Positions 45,833 to 54,581 of a DNA stretch of 64,000 bases are shown here, one piece after another (position 1 is the first letter of the stretch; each line of letters starts with the position of its first letter). Made by a program: the position numbers and the translations under genes. The notes below the pieces were generated by a model. The model was not told where the DNA came from. It saw nothing but the letters and a program-made list of their open reading frames with translations, and searched no databases. Source of the DNA: Tenericutes bacterium 4572_104 (GTDB taxonomy: Bacteria; Bacillota_I; Bacilli_A; Izemoplasmatales; UBA5603). The stretch covers positions 1 to 64,000 of the forward strand of contig NBLG01000004.1 of assembly GCA_002084435.1 (NCBI GenBank), given 5' to 3'.

Positions 45833-46739
45833 ATTTTTTTCGCAATTCATTTAATTTTTCTTTAAATTCTTGAGGTAACTCAGAATCAAACTCCATATAC
45901 TCATTAGTTCTTGGATGAGTAAATCCTAGAGTTTTCGCATGTAAAAATTGTCCGAATTCATTATTTTTAGCGTTCCCATAGATATAATCTCCTACAAGAG
46001 GATGTCCAATGTAAGACATATGAACTCTAATTTGGTGAGTTCTCCCAGTTTCTAAAATGCATTTAATTAAAGTCATATCTTTAAAAGTTTCTAAAACCTC
46101 AAAATGTGTAACTGCCGTTTTCCCTCTACTTAAGACTGCCATTTTTAACCTATTCTTAGTATCTCTTGCGATAGGTGCGTTGATCTTACCTCTTTTATTT
46201 TTAATAACACCTTCTACGAGAGCTATATATTCACGTTTTGTCTTTTTGTGTCTTAATTCATCCGCAAGTATATTATGTGCATAATTAGTCTTCGCAACCA
46301 TTAAAAGTCCAGAGGTATCTTTGTCAATTCGGTGAACTATTCCAGGCCTTAATTCTCCGTTAATATCTGACAAAGAATTTATATAAAACATAAGTCCGTT
46401 TATTAAAGTATCATCATAATGGCCTGGGGCAGGATGAACTACTAATCCAGAAGGTTTATTAACTACTAATAAATCATCATCTTCATAAACAATATCAAGA
46501 GACATTTCCTTAGGTACGATTGTATAATCAAAAACATCAATTTTATCTATTTCTATTAAATCGTTCTTCTTAACCTTGTAACTTGATTTAACAACACTGC
46601 CATTCACAAGAATATGGCCTTCACTTAATAATTTTTGAATAAGCGAACGTGATAATTCTTTGGCTATATTTGAGATAAACTTATCAATTCTGATTAATTC
46701 ATCACTATGTTTTACTACATATTCAAAATCATTCTCCAT
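45831..46739 (-). CDS. rluD: ribosomal large subunit pseudouridine synthase RluD family
   Basis: The 302-residue protein has an N-terminal S4 RNA-binding domain (about 14-75) and the RluA-type catalytic domain with GIVHRIDKDTSGLLMVAK (aspartate nucleophile), then LETGRTHQIRVHMSYIGHPLVGD as two adjoining motifs. It modifies 23S rRNA uridines. Its ATG overlaps the end of the damaged lspA gene. lspA-rluD adjacency is typical in Firmicutes; the exact paralogue (RluD or RluB-like YlyB) cannot be settled here. Confidence 0.93.
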   Translation of the reverse strand: MENDFEYVVKHSDELIRIDKFISNIAKELSRSLIQKLLSEGHILVNGSVVKSSYKVKKNDLIEIDKIDVFDYTIVPKEMSLDIVYEDDDLLVVNKPSGLVVHPAPGHYDDTLINGLMFYINSLSDINGELRPGIVHRIDKDTSGLLMVAKTNYAHNILADELRHKKTKREYIALVEGVIKNKRGKINAPIARDTKNRLKMAVLSRGKTAVTHFEVLETFKDMTLIKCILETGRTHQIRVHMSYIGHPLVGDYIYGNAKNNEFGQFLHAKTLGFTHPRTNEYMEFDSELPQEFKEKLNELRKK

Positions 46740-46994
46740 TATCTTTCAACTTCTTCCTCTTTGGTTCTAATAAAAATTGATCAAAGATAAACAGGGCGAT
46801 TCCCACATTTAAACACATATCAGCGAAGTTAAAGACAAAAATACAGCTCCTGAATTTCTTACATAAGTAATATGAAAGAAGTTTTCAATGACAGGTAAAC
46901 TCTGTCCTTCATACGTAAAACGCGCTAATACTAGCGCTTTTGTTAATTGGTCTATTCCAACCAATCCAATTATCACTAAAATCCATATAATCAT
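46729..46994 (-). pseudogene. lspA: lipoprotein signal peptidase with internal deletion and frameshift
   Basis: LspA cleaves diacylated prolipoproteins. The N-terminal frame reads normally to ITYVRNSGAV and then runs into a stop at 46809. A second frame, open to a TGA at 46729, gives FNFADMCLNVGIALFIFDQF, which is the C-terminal LspA block including one catalytic aspartate (FNFAD). About 75 middle residues, including the GGALGN-type and VVDF segment with the other aspartate, are missing with a shift of frame. The remaining parts cannot give a working enzyme. A lipoprotein with a clear lipobox is encoded at 61426-62700, so an intact lspA elsewhere or an assembly error is likely. Confidence 0.85.
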
Positions 46995-47003
46995 ATTATC
47001 ACT

Positions 47004-47369
47004 CTACACCCATAAGATTGGTATCATTACAAATAAGAAAACAAGTCCTAAAACTAAAACAACAATATTTGTAATGATAGCTGTTTTTGTAAATAGTTTT
47101 TTAATATCTGTATTTATATTTTGCTTTTTTAATATTAAACTTTTATACCAAAAGTAATAGATACAAAATACATAAACAAACAAAGAAATTATAATAATAA
47201 TCACAAGTAATGTCAATAGATACATGAATACTGTAATTAATTCAACTAAAATTATAGCTATTGGCGCATAGATAAGTGAAGCGAAAATAAATGCTCCTAT
47301 AAAAGAATCTAAGATATCTTTTATTGTAAAATCCTTTGCGAGTAATTTCCAAGTATCATTTTTCATCAT
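47004..47369 (-). CDS. hypothetical membrane protein with three transmembrane segments
   Basis: This 121-residue protein has hydrophobic stretches at about 24-45, 46-75 and 97-120, separated by a basic stretch KSLILKKQNINTDIKKLF. I do not recognise it. It overlaps the ylbL stop by four bases (ATGA) and precedes lspA by 9 nt in an envelope-related cluster. Confidence 0.75.
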   Translation of the reverse strand: MMKNDTWKLLAKDFTIKDILDSFIGAFIFASLIYAPIAIILVELITVFMYLLTLLVIIIIISLFVYVFCIYYFWYKSLILKKQNINTDIKKLFTKTAIITNIVVLVLGLVFLFVMIPILWV

Positions 47370-48424
47370 GATTCATCTAACCCTTCTAAATAAGCAACCG
47401 CATCCGCAAAACTTGAAACTGGAATTAACCATCCATCTGAGTCTATACCATATTTCTCACATACTTTTAAAGCTACTTGGTAATTATCATATGTATATGT
47501 TGGATCTAAACTTGGAATAAAAAATAAATCGACTTTATTTACATAAGCTGTAATTATTTTTTGTTCTACTCCACCAATATAACCAACTGAGCCATCATAA
47601 CGAATCGTTCCTGTACCAGCAATTTTTAATCCATGAGTTAAATCTTCATCAATTAAATGATTATATATAGCTAGAGTCTGTAATAGGCCTCCGGATGGCC
47701 CTCCTATATTAGATTGCCTTTCTGTATAAGTTGGATAAATAGTTGAATTATCTACGATAGCATATTCCTTTAAAGTAACACCAAATTTATCATATTCTGA
47801 ATCTTTTGAAAGTGTAAATGTATAGATTTCTCCGTCTTCGTTCTTAAAAGTAAAATCATATGAAGTTGAATCCTTAGTATAATCAGAAATTTCACTTATA
47901 TCAGTTACAACATACCCTCCATCTCCGATAAGTTTAATAAATTCATCCCCAAAGTTTATTTCATCATAGTGGTCTAAATATTCAGCTTTGCCATATACTA
48001 ATGACTTCACTACATAATTAATTTCAATATCAGGATTGATTTTTTTAGCGTAAGTATAGGCAATAATTATTGAAGCATCTACACTTGTCTCTTTATCTAA
48101 ATAGCTAATTTGAGCTATTTCCTGATTTGTATACGTTTCATAAGTAGTTGATAAATTAGAAATACTTGCATAAGGAGAAAGTGTGCCTAAAATAAACTGA
48201 AAATAAGTAGGACGTTGAACTGCCATAATATAAGTAGTTGAAATTGACCCAGTTATTACTTTATCTTGATTGTAATTAATTTCTATTAAATCCTCAACTT
48301 CTGATATCCCACCAGGGCTATATACCGCAAAAGGAATACGAACAAATAAAATAAAAGAAATAAATAAATATGGAATAATTAAAACTAAAAGGAATTTCTT
48401 ATAATATTCAGTCAATACTTTCAT
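47366..48424 (-). CDS. ylbL: YlbL-type Lon-like serine protease
   Basis: This 352-residue protein has an N-terminal transmembrane anchor (about 11-31). A PDZ-like region may lie in the middle, and the C-terminal Lon protease fold has the catalytic pair S244 (IGGPSGGLL) and K289 (GGVEQKIITA). There is no ATPase domain. Homologues such as Bacillus YlbL act at the cell surface or membrane in quality control. It overlaps comEB by 17 bases. Confidence 0.9.
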   Translation of the reverse strand: MKVLTEYYKKFLLVLIIPYLFISFILFVRIPFAVYSPGGISEVEDLIEINYNQDKVITGSISTTYIMAVQRPTYFQFILGTLSPYASISNLSTTYETYTNQEIAQISYLDKETSVDASIIIAYTYAKKINPDIEINYVVKSLVYGKAEYLDHYDEINFGDEFIKLIGDGGYVVTDISEISDYTKDSTSYDFTFKNEDGEIYTFTLSKDSEYDKFGVTLKEYAIVDNSTIYPTYTERQSNIGGPSGGLLQTLAIYNHLIDEDLTHGLKIAGTGTIRYDGSVGYIGGVEQKIITAYVNKVDLFFIPSLDPTYTYDNYQVALKVCEKYGIDSDGWLIPVSSFADAVAYLEGLDES

Positions 48425-48893
48425 CTTGAACTATCCTCAAATGATAATCTTTTAATTGTCTTGTCTTTATATTAGCTGCCTCTAATAACTTTCTAGAAGC
48501 TATAAATATCTCATCATCATGATATTTATCTTCTAAATAAATCACTTCTTTAATTCCTGATTGTATAATTAATTTAGAACATTCATTACAAGGAAAGAGA
48601 GTAACATAAATCCTTGAGCCTTCTAAATCAGTACTCGAATTTAATATTGCATTAGCTTCAGCGTGGACAACATAAGCATATTTAGTATTTAAAAAATCTC
48701 CTTCTCTTTCCCAAGGGAACTCATCGTCATCGCATCCATAAGGTAATCCATTATAACCAATCCCGATAATTCTATTTCTTCGATTAACTATACAAGCTCC
48801 CACTTGACTAGAGTCATCTTTAGATCTCTTAGCAGAGAGTGTAGCTACTCCCATAAAATATTCATCCCAACTAATATAGTTATTTCGTTTCAT
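48408..48893 (-). CDS. comEB: ComEB-type dCMP/deoxycytidylate deaminase
   Basis: The 161-residue protein has the zinc deaminase motif HAEANAIL (H77, E79) and PCNEC (C102, C105). It converts dCMP to dUMP, feeding dTMP synthesis and complementing the deoxynucleoside salvage genes in this window. It starts 4 nt after psuG, whose end supplies the ribosome site. Confidence 0.93.
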   Translation of the reverse strand: MKRNNYISWDEYFMGVATLSAKRSKDDSSQVGACIVNRRNRIIGIGYNGLPYGCDDDEFPWEREGDFLNTKYAYVVHAEANAILNSSTDLEGSRIYVTLFPCNECSKLIIQSGIKEVIYLEDKYHDDEIFIASRKLLEAANIKTRQLKDYHLRIVQDESID

Positions 48894-48897
48894 CTAA

Positions 48898-49803
48898 TCA
48901 CTTCTTCCAATATTCTTTAGCTATTTTCGCAGCTAAATCACAATTATTATAAACAAGTTCCATATTTACTTCTAATGATTTATTATCTGTAATTTCAACT
49001 ATTCTTTTTAAGAGATAAGGAGTTGTTTGTTTACCTTTAATTCCTAAATTATTCATATCTTCTATAGCTTTGTCGATAGCCTTATTTATTTTTTCTTCTG
49101 GATAAGAATACTCTTCAGGTATAGGATTAGCTATAAAAACTCCTCCTTCAAGTGATAAATTCCATTTAGTTTTACAAATATCAGCGATTTCTTTTGGACT
49201 TTTTGCATTATATTCTAGAGGAATTCCTGAAGTTCTAGTATAAAATGCAGGTAAATCAAAAGTATTATATCCTAAAACTAAAACTCCTTTAGTTTCTAAA
49301 TATTCCATTGTTTTTTCTAAATCGAGAATAGCTTTAGCTCCCGCTGAAATAACCGCAACTTTTGATTTTGTGAATTCTTCTAAATCACTTGATATATCAA
49401 AGGTTTCACTAGCTCCTCGATGTACTCCACCAATACCACCAGTCGCAAAGAATTTAATTCCCACCATATCACAAATTAACATTGTGGCGGAAACCGTCAA
49501 AGCTCCTGATTGTTTTCTAGTAAGTACAACTGGTAGATCTTTTCTGCCAACCTTTAAAACCTCAACCTTTTCATTGGCTATATATTCAATCTCTTCTTCT
49601 GTTAAACCAACCACAATATCACCATTAATAATAGCGATAGTCGCAGCTAAAGCTCCATTAGATTCTATTATTTCTTGACAATGTAAAGCTGTTTTTACAT
49701 TTTCAGGGTAAGGCATTCCGTGTGAAATAATTGTGGATTCTAAAGCCACAACTGCCTTTTTATTCTTTATTGCCTCTTTAATATCTTTTCTAATTCGTAT
49801 CAT
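48898..49803 (-). CDS. psuG: pseudouridine-5'-phosphate glycosidase
   Basis: PsuG cleaves pseudouridine-5'-phosphate to uracil and ribose-5-phosphate. The 301-residue protein has the family blocks VVALESTIISHGMPYP, KVGRKDLPVVL, FFATGGIGGVHRGA and ANPIPEEY. The ATG at 49803 follows AAAGGAG and overlaps the msrA stop. The partner kinase psuK is not adjacent, so pseudouridine phosphate may come from another source. Confidence 0.93.
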   Translation of the reverse strand: MIRIRKDIKEAIKNKKAVVALESTIISHGMPYPENVKTALHCQEIIESNGALAATIAIINGDIVVGLTEEEIEYIANEKVEVLKVGRKDLPVVLTRKQSGALTVSATMLICDMVGIKFFATGGIGGVHRGASETFDISSDLEEFTKSKVAVISAGAKAILDLEKTMEYLETKGVLVLGYNTFDLPAFYTRTSGIPLEYNAKSPKEIADICKTKWNLSLEGGVFIANPIPEEYSYPEEKINKAIDKAIEDMNNLGIKGKQTTPYLLKRIVEITDNKSLEVNMELVYNNCDLAAKIAKEYWKK

Positions 49804-50291
49804 TTTAATTTCTCCTTTAGTAAATTTAAATCTATATGACAATATCCATTCGGAAATTTATCTAAATATTTTTGGTGATATTCTTCTGCTTTATAAAAAG
49901 GTTTCTCCATTAAAACCTTTGTTTGAATAGTTTTTTTATAATTTTTTCTTATAGAATCTATAAAATGTTTTACTTCTTCTAAATCAGTTTTATCAAAACA
50001 ATATATCGCAGTTCTGTATTGAATACCAAAATCATTTCCCTGTTTATTTATTTCAGTTGGATCTATTATTCTAAAGAAATGTTTTAGTATTTGAGTTAAA
50101 TTAATAATAGTTTCATCATATTCTAAATACACTGCCTCGGCGTGACCCGAGCCATTTGATACATCTTCGTATGTAGGTAATGGTTCACTACCATCAATAT
50201 AACCAACAGTAGTACTTTTTACTCCCATAACGCGGGAAAAATATGCCTCTACACCCCAAAAACAACCTCCCGCAAGAATTATTTTTTTCAT
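49800..50291 (-). CDS. msrA: peptide methionine sulfoxide reductase MsrA
   Basis: MsrA reduces methionine-S-sulfoxide in proteins. The 163-residue protein has the catalytic motif GGCFWGVEAYF with C10, and downstream GYIDGSEPLPTYEDV and AEAVYLEYD. No other cysteine forms a recycling pair near the C-terminus, so thioredoxin-like proteins (compare 39001-39258) would be needed. It has ATGA overlaps with tcdA and psuG. Confidence 0.96.
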   Translation of the reverse strand: MKKIILAGGCFWGVEAYFSRVMGVKSTTVGYIDGSEPLPTYEDVSNGSGHAEAVYLEYDETIINLTQILKHFFRIIDPTEINKQGNDFGIQYRTAIYCFDKTDLEEVKHFIDSIRKNYKKTIQTKVLMEKPFYKAEEYHQKYLDKFPNGYCHIDLNLLKEKLK

Positions 50292-50971
50292 GTACTCTCT
50301 CCTCCAACTAATCTATTTATGACATAAGAAGCTATCATAAGCCCAGCTACACTAGGAGTGTAAGCTGATGAAGCTAAAGTAGTGTTTTCTTTCGGTTTTT
50401 CTTTAGAATAAACAACAGGAAAGTTTAAACTAATATTTATTTCTCTTAACTTCTTTCTCATAACCTTAGCTAAAGGACAGACAGAAGTATTTTTTAATGT
50501 GGATATTTCTATTTTTTCTGGGTGAAGTTTATTCGCAAATCCCATTGAAGAAATTATCGGTATATCTCTTTTTATAGCGGTCTTTATTAAATAAACTTTA
50601 GCTGAAACATCATCAATTGCGTCTACAACAAAGTCAGGTTTCATGTCTAATATTTCCTCTATAATAGTCTCTTCTGCCTTAACAGTATATTTTAATACTT
50701 TAGCTTTAGGGTTTATATCTAAAATTCTGTTTTCTAATAAGTCTGTTTTAAACTCCCCTATAGTTGAAGATAAAGCTATTATTTGACGATTTATATTCGT
50801 TATATCAATTTTATCATAATCACAAAGTATTATAGTCCCAATTCCAGAACGCGCTATGCCTTCAACTGCGTAACTCCCAACGCCTCCAAGGCCAAAAATA
50901 ACAACTCTTTTATATTTTAATTCCTGAACTGCTTTTTTACCAACTAATCGCTCAAACCTATCAAAACGCAT
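50288..50971 (-). CDS. tcdA: tRNA threonylcarbamoyladenosine dehydratase (TcdA)
   Basis: TcdA cyclises the t6A modification at tRNA position 37. The 227-residue protein is an E1-like ThiF-family ATPase with FGLGGVGSYAVEGIARSG (ATP loop), DYDKIDITNINRQ and DAIDDVSAKV. It is shorter than ThiF/MoeB and lacks the zinc cysteine clusters of MoeB. AAGGAGG precedes the ATG. It begins a run of tightly packed genes to rluD. Confidence 0.9.
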   Translation of the reverse strand: MRFDRFERLVGKKAVQELKYKRVVIFGLGGVGSYAVEGIARSGIGTIILCDYDKIDITNINRQIIALSSTIGEFKTDLLENRILDINPKAKVLKYTVKAEETIIEEILDMKPDFVVDAIDDVSAKVYLIKTAIKRDIPIISSMGFANKLHPEKIEISTLKNTSVCPLAKVMRKKLREINISLNFPVVYSKEKPKENTTLASSAYTPSVAGLMIASYVINRLVGGEST

Positions 50972-50983
50972 CTTATCCTCCTT

Positions 50984-51009
50984 TTAAAAAATAGGCCGCG
51001 GATGCAGCC
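50984..51009 (-). terminator. rho-independent terminator upstream of tcdA
   Basis: GGCTGC-ATCC-GCGGCC (one T-G wobble) followed by TATTTTTT on the minus strand ends the AI-2E permease operon, overlapping the stop region of the preceding gene. Confidence 0.75.
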
Positions 51010-51010
51010 G

Positions 51011-51451
51011 TTATTTTTTCTTCATATAATAAAACTTAAAGTACTTTTTTCCAAGATATATTAAAGCGTAAACACTAGCCACAAATACAACTACTAAGAT
51101 ATTCGCTATATATTTTCTATCGCCACCCATATAATCATATAGAACAATAAATCCTAGAAGGCCAAAAGAAAATAAAAGAATTACATAAAAAAACTCTGCG
51201 CGGTAGGTTGGTTTTACCTGCCTTTTTAATGTCTCTTTTTTTATCATCAATGAAAAAAATCCAATTACCATAATAATAAAATTAGTCATTATTAGCCAAA
51301 ACATAAATGTGTTTATATTTAATAATTGATCTATTTCAAAAATATATGTAAAAACTAATACAACCGGTATAAAGAAAATCATACTAAGGAAAAAAAGTAT
51401 TACATTTATATCGAATTGAGAATATATTCTTGGTCTTTCTTTTTTTATCAT
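51011..51451 (-). CDS. hypothetical membrane protein with four transmembrane segments
   Basis: This 146-residue protein has four hydrophobic segments (about 15-38, 46-65, 87-106 and 118-138) and a basic C-terminal tail. I do not recognise it. It overlaps the AI-2E permease stop by four bases, so it is likely co-translated with it. Confidence 0.75.
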   Translation of the reverse strand: MIKKERPRIYSQFDINVILFFLSMIFFIPVVLVFTYIFEIDQLLNINTFMFWLIMTNFIIMVIGFFSLMIKKETLKRQVKPTYRAEFFYVILLFSFGLLGFIVLYDYMGGDRKYIANILVVVFVASVYALIYLGKKYFKFYYMKKK

Positions 51452-52563
51452 GAAGAATCAACCTCTGAAATGAGTTTCTTTTCCTTACGACGCTGTCTTA
51501 TAAAGACAAAGAATTCTCTTATTGAAGCCGCTATTGGTGAAGCTAAAATTACTCCAACAGCTCCAAATAAAGATCCAAAGAACAGAATAGACATAATAAC
51601 AACTATAGGATGAAGTGACAAATTTTTACCCATTATATATGGTTGGAAGAAATTTCCTTCGATAAACTGCATTATGCCATTTACTGCTAAAACTAATACA
51701 GGACCTGGTCCTGTTCCAGCTATCATAGCATAAATTGTTGGAGGAAGGGCAGCTAAAATCATTCCAAAATAAGGAATAACATTAGTAATACCAACTAAAA
51801 CTCCAAATACGAGATAATATTTAAGCCCAATCAATCTATAAACGATAATCGCCACGAATCCAAGCACAACCATTAAGCTTAATTGTCCTCTTAAATACGC
51901 TCCTACAGTGTTGTTTAATCTTGCGCCAAGTTCAGCGTAATCTCTTTCATGTTTAGAAGGAATAATTGAGCGAATTCTTTCAGAAATCATCTCATAGTCT
52001 AACAAATAGAATATCAAAAGAATCGGTAATAACAAGATAGTCATAAGAATAGGTATTAAAGAGCTGGTAAATGAAGAAATCAAATTAGGTATAACTTGAT
52101 TTAAGGTTGTATTAATAATATCAGTATCAGCTATATAACTGCTTATTTGGTCATAAATTTGAGTACCAAAAATAAAATCATCTCTTAAATCAGTTTGAAA
52201 ATAAACAATAATAGTTTGAAAATCTCGATTAAAAAACGAGGTTATCTGTTCAGAAATTCTTGGGCCAAGATATTTGAATGTCGCAAAAATCAAAGCCGCT
52301 GTTAATACAAAAACAATTCCTAAAGAAAAACCTCTTGGGCCAATCCCCTTTTTCTCTAAATATTTAATTATAGGAAATACTATTAAAGCCACCAAATAAG
52401 CAAGCCCAACAGGAACAACAACTGCCTTAACAGCGTTTAAAATCCAACTCCAAAAATCATTGAATTGAATTGCAATAAAAATAATCGCAAGCCCTAACAA
52501 TGTAATAGCTAGATATTTAATAATTCGATTTAAAGAATCATCTGAAATTTGTTTCTTCTTCAT
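51448..52563 (-). CDS. AI-2E family (PerM-like) permease
   Basis: The 371-residue protein has about eight transmembrane segments and the family pattern: a paired N-terminal helix region, a soluble middle (about 110-190), and the C-terminal GLKYYLVFGVLVGITNVIPY, LPPTIYAM, and NFFQPYIMGKNLSLHPIVV. Family members export AI-2 or act as sodium/ion transporters; the cargo here is not known. An extended -10 (TGTTATAAT) lies upstream. Confidence 0.9.
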   Translation of the reverse strand: MKKKQISDDSLNRIIKYLAITLLGLAIIFIAIQFNDFWSWILNAVKAVVVPVGLAYLVALIVFPIIKYLEKKGIGPRGFSLGIVFVLTAALIFATFKYLGPRISEQITSFFNRDFQTIIVYFQTDLRDDFIFGTQIYDQISSYIADTDIINTTLNQVIPNLISSFTSSLIPILMTILLLPILLIFYLLDYEMISERIRSIIPSKHERDYAELGARLNNTVGAYLRGQLSLMVVLGFVAIIVYRLIGLKYYLVFGVLVGITNVIPYFGMILAALPPTIYAMIAGTGPGPVLVLAVNGIMQFIEGNFFQPYIMGKNLSLHPIVVIMSILFFGSLFGAVGVILASPIAASIREFFVFIRQRRKEKKLISEVDSS

Positions 52564-52678
52564 ATGAATACCTCAACTATATATTATAACACAATTTAAT
52601 TTTCATTGGATATGAATTATTAATTTTTGTTAAAGATAAACTTATCTAATAAATAATAAATTCATTGCCTAAATCATT

Positions 52679-53941
52679 TTATAATTTATTTTTTATATAT
52701 TGATAAATCTCGATAATTGGGACTTTTGTTTGTTCACCTGTTTCGTTATTCTTCACATTTACTACTTTTTCTTTTTGTTCATCGCTACCATAAATTAATA
52801 AAAATCTAGCATTTAATCGATCAGCTTGTTTAAATTTACCCTTCAAATTTTTATCGAAGAAATCATAATCGACTATAAGTCCTTTTAGTCTCAAATTATT
52901 AATAATTTTTAAAGCATCATTCTGAACTTCATCACCTAAAGCTATCATAAAACAATGAATGAATGGTTTTTCTTCTTTTGTCTCTAGAGAATCCATAGCT
53001 AAAATCAACCGTTCAATTCCAAAGGCAAAGCCAACAGCTGGTACATTTGGTCCTCCAAGTGACGCAACCAAATTATTATATCTTCCTCCACCAACTAGAG
53101 TAGATTGCGCTCCAAGCGTTTCTAGTTTAGCTTCAACCTCAAATACTGTGTGAGTATAATAATCTAATCCTCTAACTAAAGACTTATCTATTTCATAATT
53201 TAAACCAACTGCATTTAAAGCCTCTATTACTTTATCAAAATGTGTTTTTGCTACATGGCTTAGATAATCTAAAGGCTTAGGAGCTTCGATTAATACAGGA
53301 TTAAATTTATCCACTTTACAATCCAATACCCTCAATGGATTTTCTATATATCTACGCTGACAATCACTACATAATTGATCAACATTTGGTTTTAAATATT
53401 CTTTTAGTTTCTGTTTGTACAAAGCTTTACTTTCATCATCACCTAAAGAATTTATTTTTATCAAAATATTATCTATTTTAAGCATTTTAAGAAAGGTAAC
53501 AGCGTAATTAATAATCTCCGCATCAATTAAAGGAGAATTTGAACCTAAGGCTTCAGCTCCAAATTGATGGAACTGACGATATCTTCCTTTTTGAGGACGT
53601 TCATAGCGAAACATTGGTCCTTTATAATATAACTTCAATGGTTGATTAGGTGAAGCATAAAGCTTGTTTTCTATAACTGAACGAACTATTGAAGCTGTTC
53701 CTTCGGGACGCAATGTAATACTACGCTTACCTCTATCAATAAAATCGTAAGTTTCTTTCTTTACGATATCAGTTGTCTCTCCTACCCCTCTATGAAATAA
53801 CTCCGAATACTCAAATATAGGGGTTCTTATTTCCTTAAAATTGAATAATTTTGAAACATCATTTATAACTTTTTCTATTGCTTGCCATTTAAAAGAATCT
53901 TCAGGCAAAATATCATAGGTTCCCTTAACTTTATTTATCAC
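52679..53941 (-). CDS. hisS: histidyl-tRNA synthetase
   Basis: The 420-residue class II synthetase has motif 1, TLRPEGTASIVRSVI (motif 2 approach), RPQKGRYRQFHQFGAEALG (motif 2), the HisA box SLVRGLDYYTHTVFEVE and motif 3 VGFAFGIERLILAM. The start is GTG at 53941 with AAGGAG 9 nt upstream. It is separated from relA and apt by acpP and the dtd remnant, a rearranged version of the Firmicutes relA-dtd-hisS order. Confidence 0.97.
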   Translation of the reverse strand: MINKVKGTYDILPEDSFKWQAIEKVINDVSKLFNFKEIRTPIFEYSELFHRGVGETTDIVKKETYDFIDRGKRSITLRPEGTASIVRSVIENKLYASPNQPLKLYYKGPMFRYERPQKGRYRQFHQFGAEALGSNSPLIDAEIINYAVTFLKMLKIDNILIKINSLGDDESKALYKQKLKEYLKPNVDQLCSDCQRRYIENPLRVLDCKVDKFNPVLIEAPKPLDYLSHVAKTHFDKVIEALNAVGLNYEIDKSLVRGLDYYTHTVFEVEAKLETLGAQSTLVGGGRYNNLVASLGGPNVPAVGFAFGIERLILAMDSLETKEEKPFIHCFMIALGDEVQNDALKIINNLRLKGLIVDYDFFDKNLKGKFKQADRLNARFLLIYGSDEQKEKVVNVKNNETGEQTKVPIIEIYQYIKNKL

Positions 53942-53961
53942 TGTACTACACTCCTTTTTTT

Positions 53962-53992
53962 AAAAATGTCGCCCTATGTTCAAGGACGACAT
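53962..53992 (-). terminator. terminator after acpP
   Basis: ATGTCGTCC and GGGCGACAT form a 9-bp stem (one T-G wobble) with a TTTTT tail on the minus strand, between acpP and hisS. Confidence 0.75.
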
Positions 53993-54016
53993 CCGAATTA
54001 GATGATTTAAACTAAA

Positions 54017-54277
54017 CTATTCAAAATACTCGTCATTAACAGTATTTAAGACATAATCAACTAAATCTTTAACATCTTTCATTTCTAAACTAGCTTCATC
54101 AGATATTGAAATCAAAAATTCGCTTTCTACTTGATTAAATAATTCTAAAGCATCTAAGGAATCCGCCCCAAAATCTTCCGCTAAACCAGCTTCTAAAGTT
54201 ACAAGTTCAGGCTTTACTCCTAGTTCTTGAATTATTAATTCTTTAATCTTTTTGAACACAACTTGTGCCTTGTCCAT
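54017..54277 (-). CDS. acpP: acyl carrier protein
   Basis: The 86-residue acidic protein carries the phosphopantetheine attachment motif GADSLDALEL with S40. It shuttles acyl chains for fatty acid and phospholipid synthesis. No fab genes lie beside it, so it may serve a reduced lipid pathway. GGAGG precedes the ATG, and its own promoter lies upstream in the spacer. Confidence 0.95.
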   Translation of the reverse strand: MDKAQVVFKKIKELIIQELGVKPELVTLEAGLAEDFGADSLDALELFNQVESEFLISISDEASLEMKDVKDLVDYVLNTVNDEYFE

Positions 54278-54292
54278 ATTTAGCCTCCAACA

Positions 54293-54320
54293 AACTGTAT
54301 ATTATAAACTGTATATTATA
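54293..54320. repeat. tandem direct repeat, two copies of 14 bp
   Basis: AACTGTATATTATA occurs twice in succession in the acpP 5' leader. Each copy contains a TATAAT on the minus strand. It may be slippage or extra -10 boxes. Confidence 0.7.
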
Positions 54321-54325
54321 AAAGT

Positions 54326-54354
54326 ATTATATTAAATTTATATATAATAGTCAA
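54326..54354 (-). promoter_or_regulatory. promoter of acpP
   Basis: TTGACT (54354-54349), a 17-nt spacer and TATAAT (54331-54326) predict a start near 54319 and a leader of about 40 nt. Confidence 0.8.
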
Positions 54355-54369
54355 ATACCTTTACGAATT

Positions 54370-54581
54370 CTATTTTTCTACAATAATAGTTACTGGTCCA
54401 TCATTTTTTAAACTAACTACCATTTCCTCGCCGAATATACCTTCAAAAACTTCAATTTGATATCTATCTCGCAATATTCTATTGAATCTACTAATAAAAC
54501 ATATCCTTTTTTTATTTGTGAAATAATATTTTGATTAACTGAAACCGAAGCTTGTTTTACTCTTTGAACAATTACCTTCAT
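54370..54581 (-). pseudogene. dtd: D-aminoacyl-tRNA deacylase, internally deleted and frameshifted
   Basis: Dtd clears D-amino acids from tRNA. The N-terminal frame gives MKVIVQRVKQASVSVNQN and ends LLV before going out of frame; the C-terminal block RFNRILRDRYQIEVF then GEEMVVSLKNDGPVTIIVEK, ending at TAG 54370, lies in another frame. About 75-80 middle residues are missing, including the SQFTL-type active-site motif, and the loss is not a multiple of three. Position right after relA matches dtd in Bacillus, supporting the identification. The relic cannot make a working enzyme. Confidence 0.85.
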
